NCBI GenBank assembly: GCA_963575745.1
Contig: CAUYUJ010014204.1
Span: 42,959 to 106,958, forward strand
DNA: 64,000 nucleotides
Direction: 5' to 3'
Source of the DNA: Prorocentrum cordatum
Lineage: Eukaryota > Sar > Dinophyceae > Prorocentrales > Prorocentraceae
Positions 60,188-64,000 of this stretch are shown piece after piece (position 1 is the stretch's first letter; every line of letters begins with the position of its first letter). The translations under genes and the position numbers were made by a program. The notes under the pieces are model-generated. The model saw nothing but the letters and a program-made list of their open reading frames with translations, had not been told where the DNA came from and made no database searches.

Positions 60188-61445
60188 CGTAGTATTTCAT
60201 TCGGTAATTTCTCCGGCTAACATGCACACTGGATGCAACATATCGACACGACAACAACGTGCCATATAGAGAATCTGCATCAAAACAATCGCCGAGTCCT
60301 GGCCGAGAATGCCCTCGTCAGAGTAATCAGACTCGGTAAAAGATGTGTCCTCGATGCCAGGAGTCTCTGCGGCGGGTAGGTCATCGTAGGTAACTGTCGT
60401 GGATTGCGACGTGTCAGTAGGTCTTTCGACCGACCCAGCTGGGCTGGATGATCGTGACCGAGCATTGAGCACGCCAGTAGGTCTTGCGACCGACCCAGAG
60501 GAGCGAGGCGATTTGGATCGCGAAGCCCTCGCGGAGTCGGACCGTTTGCGGCGCGAGCCTGGCGCTTGGGTACGCCTGGAGGCGCACTCAAGGTAGCGTT
60601 CTATACATTGGCCAGTAAAACCAAGCATATCATGTCGTATACCACGAACTTGTTTAGCTGTATGGTAGTCTTTTTCGCTGTGGGCAGGCAACATTGGTCG
60701 AATGGTAGCCATTCGCTTGTCGAAGACGTTCTCGGGGACGTCATAAGCCTGTTGTCCACAGCCAAGATACTGAGAATACGGCGTGGGCGGATCTAGGTCA
60801 ATGCCGCTTTTGCGGATCAGATCCCAGCCAGCATGTAGGTTGGTGGCCGGCCCTTCAAGTTTGAAGTCGCCCACGTATACTGAAAGTATAAAGCCCAGTT
60901 TGTGGTGTCTCCACACACATTCCCAACCTGGGATGGGCTCGAATCCAACGCTTTCCAGGCACGTGCGACACTTGCGCTCCCAGCACACGCCTGCCAAAAG
61001 GTGTCCGTACAGTGCCAAGCGTAATCGGCACGCGGGATTCTTGCATTTGGCCCAGGATGTAGGCTAACGCCACTTGGGTAGAGTAATCCAAGTATCGACT
61101 GGGTAAATCCGACCGTCTCCGAGGAGTAAGGCCTGAGTGTATGCGCCTGGCGCGTCACTCTGCTCGCCTCCATAATTTGGCAATAACGCGATGGCGTCAC
61201 AAAGCTTAGAAGTTTCAATGTGTGACGCGCTAGACGCCGCGTCGGCGAAGATCGGCCAAGCCAGTCTCGTCTTTGTCAGTGTTGCCCTGAACCACTACTC
61301 GTTCCTTGAACTTACGTAGTTCCGGAGGAAATCCCTCGTGATTCACAGAAGATAGCTGTAAAGTGTTGAAGAAGTGAACCTTCTTCCCTGTGCGAATCGC
61401 CCCAGACTCAACATCCTCTTTCCCAGCAACAGTCTCTATCATCCA
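60188..61445 (-). pseudogene. copia pol: reverse transcriptase (catalytic YVDD changed to YVGD)
   Basis: FPPELRKFKERVVVQGNTDK opens the domain. After a frame change near 61235: FADAASSASHIETSKLCDAI, then QSDAPGAYTQALLLGDGRIY (first catalytic Asp, SDAPGAY), WITLPKWR and a TAG, then LALYGHLLAGVCWERKCRT and LGFILSVYVGDFKLEGPATN. In active enzymes this is YVDD; the first Asp is Gly here (codon GGC at 60869-60871). A connection follows with an unusual Arg/Ser-rich insertion, then AIVLMQILYMARCCRVDMLH and a TGA where a Trp codon is expected. Confidence 0.8.
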
Positions 61446-61449
61446 TGTC

Positions 61450-62540
61450 TGTTTCTTCTCGAGGCGTTCGTATTATTTTCGCAGGGCCTCTTGTGCTCGT
61501 GGTTCAGCAGCAACCTCACGTTTGTTCAAGTTTCGGGTAACAAGGGCTGGGCGTGCCCATGCTGACGCAGGGAGTTTCTCTCTGTGTGCGTGTGAGAAGT
61601 CGGATCCACGTGGCGTAGTAGGCATCGCTACCGACGGGGTGATCTTGCGGGTAAGCGGTAAGCGGGTTCACAGTCCCGAAATCGTGCCCCTCACTGTCGA
61701 TGAGCACCAGAGTGCGTGCGACTCCAGCAGGCGATGGTGAGGGTTGGCGGTAGTGCAGTACTGTGGTGATGTCGCGTGGTCCGCCAGGTAGTTTGGCATG
61801 CAGAATCTCCTTGTTGGTCACGCCCTTGACTTCCTCGTCTCGAATGACAGCGCCGCTGTCCATATCGTAAGTAATACGGCGTTCCACGGTATTCCATGTA
61901 GGTCCACCGGCCGTGGTTGTGCGAAAGAGTATAGCTCGTTTGTCCTGTCGGGTCCACGCCCGAAGGGCAGCCCGCTCACGTGTCTCGCGGGCTTGTTGTG
62001 TCTTCTGCATATTCGATTTCTTTCTTCTGTTGTACTCGGGACAAAGTGACATGACAAAGTCTTCCAGCGTTCAGGAAGAATGCGGTCTGGGCGCGTAGTA
62101 GCCTGTACGCGTGTCTCGCGACCGCGGATCACCATTTTGCCGTCTGGCAACATCTTGGGGAGCTCGTAGAACCGAACTAGGCCGGCCCATGGCTCACTAA
62201 GTTCTCGGTGGTCTGCGGCACTAACACCGCCCCAAACGTTTCGAAAGACACGTTCGCCCTCGAAGGTAGAAGTCGCCTCGATGTCCCGCGCGACATCGAG
62301 CTGGTCGACGGGGACAGGAATGCCCATCACATCGTCTGTCGGTCTGAACAACTTCTTTCGCGGAGTGCGGATATGTCGGATGATGCAGTATCCACGCTGT
62401 TCCCAGTAATCCGGCTCTGGCGCTGGAGCAGCGACATCGGGAGCCGATGGATGGGTAGCAGCAGGACTGTCGTCCGGCGGTATCATAGATTGGTCATCCC
62501 ACTCTGTCGGGTGGGCAAACGGTAAGTAGTTGCCTTGGCC
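61450..62540 (-). pseudogene. copia pol: linker between integrase and RT
   Basis: Two abutting frames. First an acidic, Pro-rich stretch (DDSPAATHPSAPDVAAPAPE) and YWEQRGYCIIRHIRTPRKKL, MGIPVPVDQLDVARDIEATS, EPWAGLVRFYELPKMLPDGK. Then, after about 62050, MSLCPEYNRRKKSNMQKTQQ, WNTVERRITYDMDSGAVIRD and GGPRDITTVLHYRQPSPSPA. No catalytic motif; typical variable linker. Confidence 0.6.
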
Positions 62541-63455
62541 TCGTCGCGCGCCTCTGGGTTGTGGCGTCGCAGGGTACCGTCCTTCACAGGGAATGTGAAC
62601 TTGTCGCCCGGGAGGGTAATGTATTTGACTCTGTGTACGTGACACAGGTCACCGTCAAAGTTTTTGGCGTATGTAGCCGTGTCCAAGACGAGATCATCAC
62701 CAGACCAACGTCCACCTGAGTGTAAATGGTAGCCCATGAACAACCCTTCCCGAGTATTTTCTTGAAACTTCGCTGTCTCATTGTTGCTCTCGGGATTGAG
62801 GCATTTCCAGAAGATTCGAGCACCGAATGGCATGCAGTGCCCGGGAAAACTTTCGCCCAATGGGATTTCATGTGCTTAGGATTTCATGTGCTGTCTTGTC
62901 TGTGTGCTCATCGCTCAGGGCGGCACCGCCCGTGGATGCTTGCGCAAAGTTGCGCCCACGGCAAAAGGCCTGCATGGCCTCCTTCCACCACTCATCTCCC
63001 AGCCCGGACATATGTAATACAGCTCGGGTACCCAGGATGACGATCTTGACAATGCGCTCTAGCAGTCCATTCGCCTGTGGGCGGTGAGGGGTACTAGTGT
63101 CATGTCGCCATCCCAGCTGGCGGCGCGCTTTCATAAGCTCTGATGAGTTGTCTGTATAGATATGCTTCGCTTCATCGTATGCGGCGATGAATTGCTGAAA
63201 GGATGCCTTCGTTGTAGCTGCGTCTTTATGTATGGCTGGATACGCCATGCTGATGCCGGCGAATCTATCGAGGACGACGAGTGCATACTTGTCGCCATGT
63301 TTATCAGCGGCATCGTCCTTGGCTAAGACGACCGAGCTTCTTCGGGACAAAAGCCTCGTAGGCAATGTCCTCGTCCGCGGGGGCTGCCGGTGGATGCGGT
63401 TTGTGCTGTCGTCTGCGCGGGGCGTTCTGCGCCAAGGTGCGAGAGCAGATCTCAA
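62480..63455 (-). pseudogene. copia pol: integrase core and C-terminal region
   Basis: The core reads KYALVVLDRFAGISMAYPAI (first Asp), KHIYTDNSSELMKARRQLGW (second Asp) and HRPQANGLLERIVKIVILGT (Glu), i.e. a complete D, D-x30-E triad. SGLGDEWWKEAMQAFC follows. After a frame change near 62865: PFGARIFWKCLNPESNNETA, NTREGLFMGYHLHSGGRWSG, HVHRVKYITLPGDKFTFPVK, the GKG-like C-terminal part of this integrase group. The enzyme would join element cDNA to the chromosome. Confidence 0.8.
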
Positions 63456-63963
63456 AGTCTGGGCGTTTCGGACTGCGGGTCATGCAGTGCATAGGATCGA
63501 TGGGCTTCTTCTGTCGGTTTGGAAGAACACGGTCACCATCGGAGCGTGCCTCAGCAAGCGTCGCCGCCGGCAGATCCTTGATGGATGTCGGCGTAGTGTC
63601 GATCAGATCTGCTTGAACCGCGCCTGGGGCGCCCCCGCAGGTCTTTGTAGGCCCCCGGCATGTGTGAGGAGAACACTGCTGCTGAGACGTAAACGAGTCG
63701 CAGTACGAAACTGTGACTTGTCTCTTGGGGCAGGTCTCGTGGTGGAGCCGTGGTTCAGATGTTGGTGGGGACTGCGCTGGGTCCTTGCAGCACCAGCATG
63801 CGTCGTGGCAGCGTGAAGGAGAACGCTTGCGCCTGCGACGTCTTGGTGCTGATGAGGTGCACAATCGTGGCGGTTGTATCTTCGCCAGATCGTCGAGGCG
63901 TAGTTCTGGAACTCTGCTATTGACGGGAGCTTTGTACCACTGGCCCCCCGGATCCGGGAGCAT
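63304..63963 (-). pseudogene. copia pol: pre-integrase zinc motif region
   Basis: Runs in from the window edge. A Cys/His/Arg-rich stretch (CHDACWCCKDPAQSPPTSEP, HHETCPKRQVTVSYCDSF) precedes DLPAATLAEARSDGD and PMHCMTRSPKRPDFEICSRT. The last matches the H-x-MTH-x-PK-x-P-x-C-x-x-C zinc motif before integrase in dinoflagellate copia elements, but two ligands are changed (second His to Arg, first Cys to Phe). It ends AYEAFVPKKLG, where the frame shifts into the integrase core. Confidence 0.65.
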
Positions 63964-64000
63964 GCATCCCAGACCAGGGTCCCAAAGTTGCCGAAAGCCA

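Larger units (their letters stand above)
59395..63963 (-). mobile_element. Ty1/copia-like retrotransposon pol, decayed, cut by window edge
   Basis: Order on the minus strand: pre-integrase Cys/His motif, integrase core, integrase C-terminal region, linker, reverse transcriptase, connection, RNase H and C-terminal tail. This integrase-before-RT order defines copia (Pseudoviridae-type) elements. At least five frame changes (about 63335, 62865, 62530, 62050, 61235), in-frame stops (TAG 61064-61066, TGA 60197-60199) and a mutated catalytic Asp mean it cannot make a working polyprotein. Gag and protease lie beyond the right edge or are lost. No LTR is visible in the window. Confidence 0.85.

Overview
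The window looks like nuclear DNA of a dinoflagellate with a large, GC-rich, repeat-dominated genome. Four things point there: a plus-strand relic of the dinoflagellate spliced leader at 4698-4719; a LINE and a Ty1/copia-like element of the kinds common in dinoflagellate genomes; short exon-like segments with strong G/C third-codon bias; and extensive G-rich degenerate minisatellites built on CTTGGGGCC. I cannot name the species. The high GC would suit a Prorocentrum-like genome, but that is a guess. There is no bacterial-style operon, CRISPR array, rRNA or convincing tRNA. Most long open frames here are low-complexity or shadow frames and are not annotated.

Layout. 1-13 kb: pyrimidine and trinucleotide arrays, a 65-bp satellite (also at 3.2 and 20.8 kb), a decayed minus-strand membrane-protein gene (3.5-4.6 kb), a plus-strand exon after the spliced-leader relic (4.83-5.05 kb), and a minus-strand membrane exon (11.9-12.4 kb). 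13-23 kb: an inverted pair of CTTGGGG elements (13.3-15.4 kb), a 0.65-kb direct duplication (15.4-16.8 kb), microsatellites and more CTTGGGG tracts. 23-26 kb: the clearest host gene, a minus-strand multi-pass membrane protein with a Cys-rich GCC2/GCC3-like segment. 26-34 kb: a tandem 0.36-0.39-kb macrosatellite, a 0.9-kb GGT tract, more CTTGGGG repeats and foldback elements. 35.6-42.8 kb: an essentially complete LINE on the minus strand, bounded by a perfect 16-bp target-site duplication. 42.8-50.9 kb: satellites, an Ala-rich coiled-coil exon and a second foldback element. 50.9-64 kb: 13 kb of coding-like sequence on the minus strand.

The LINE carries ORF1 (Cys motif plus coiled coil), AP-type endonuclease, reverse transcriptase and RNase H in one reading frame of 2,254 codons, broken by only three stop codons. 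It is young enough to keep its target-site duplication but looks unable to make the full protein unless stops are read through. The right end of the window is a decayed copia-like pol (integrase, RT, RNase H) with frameshifts, stops and a YVDD-to-YVGD change. Downstream on the same strand, coding-like sequence continues for about 8.4 kb with no LTR that I can see. It has no recognisable retroelement domain apart from one ADP-ribosyltransferase/Tpt1-KptA-like segment near 54.5-54.9 kb, and a near-identical 18-bp motif recurs about every 0.6-1 kb through it. This tract is the best candidate for something undescribed.
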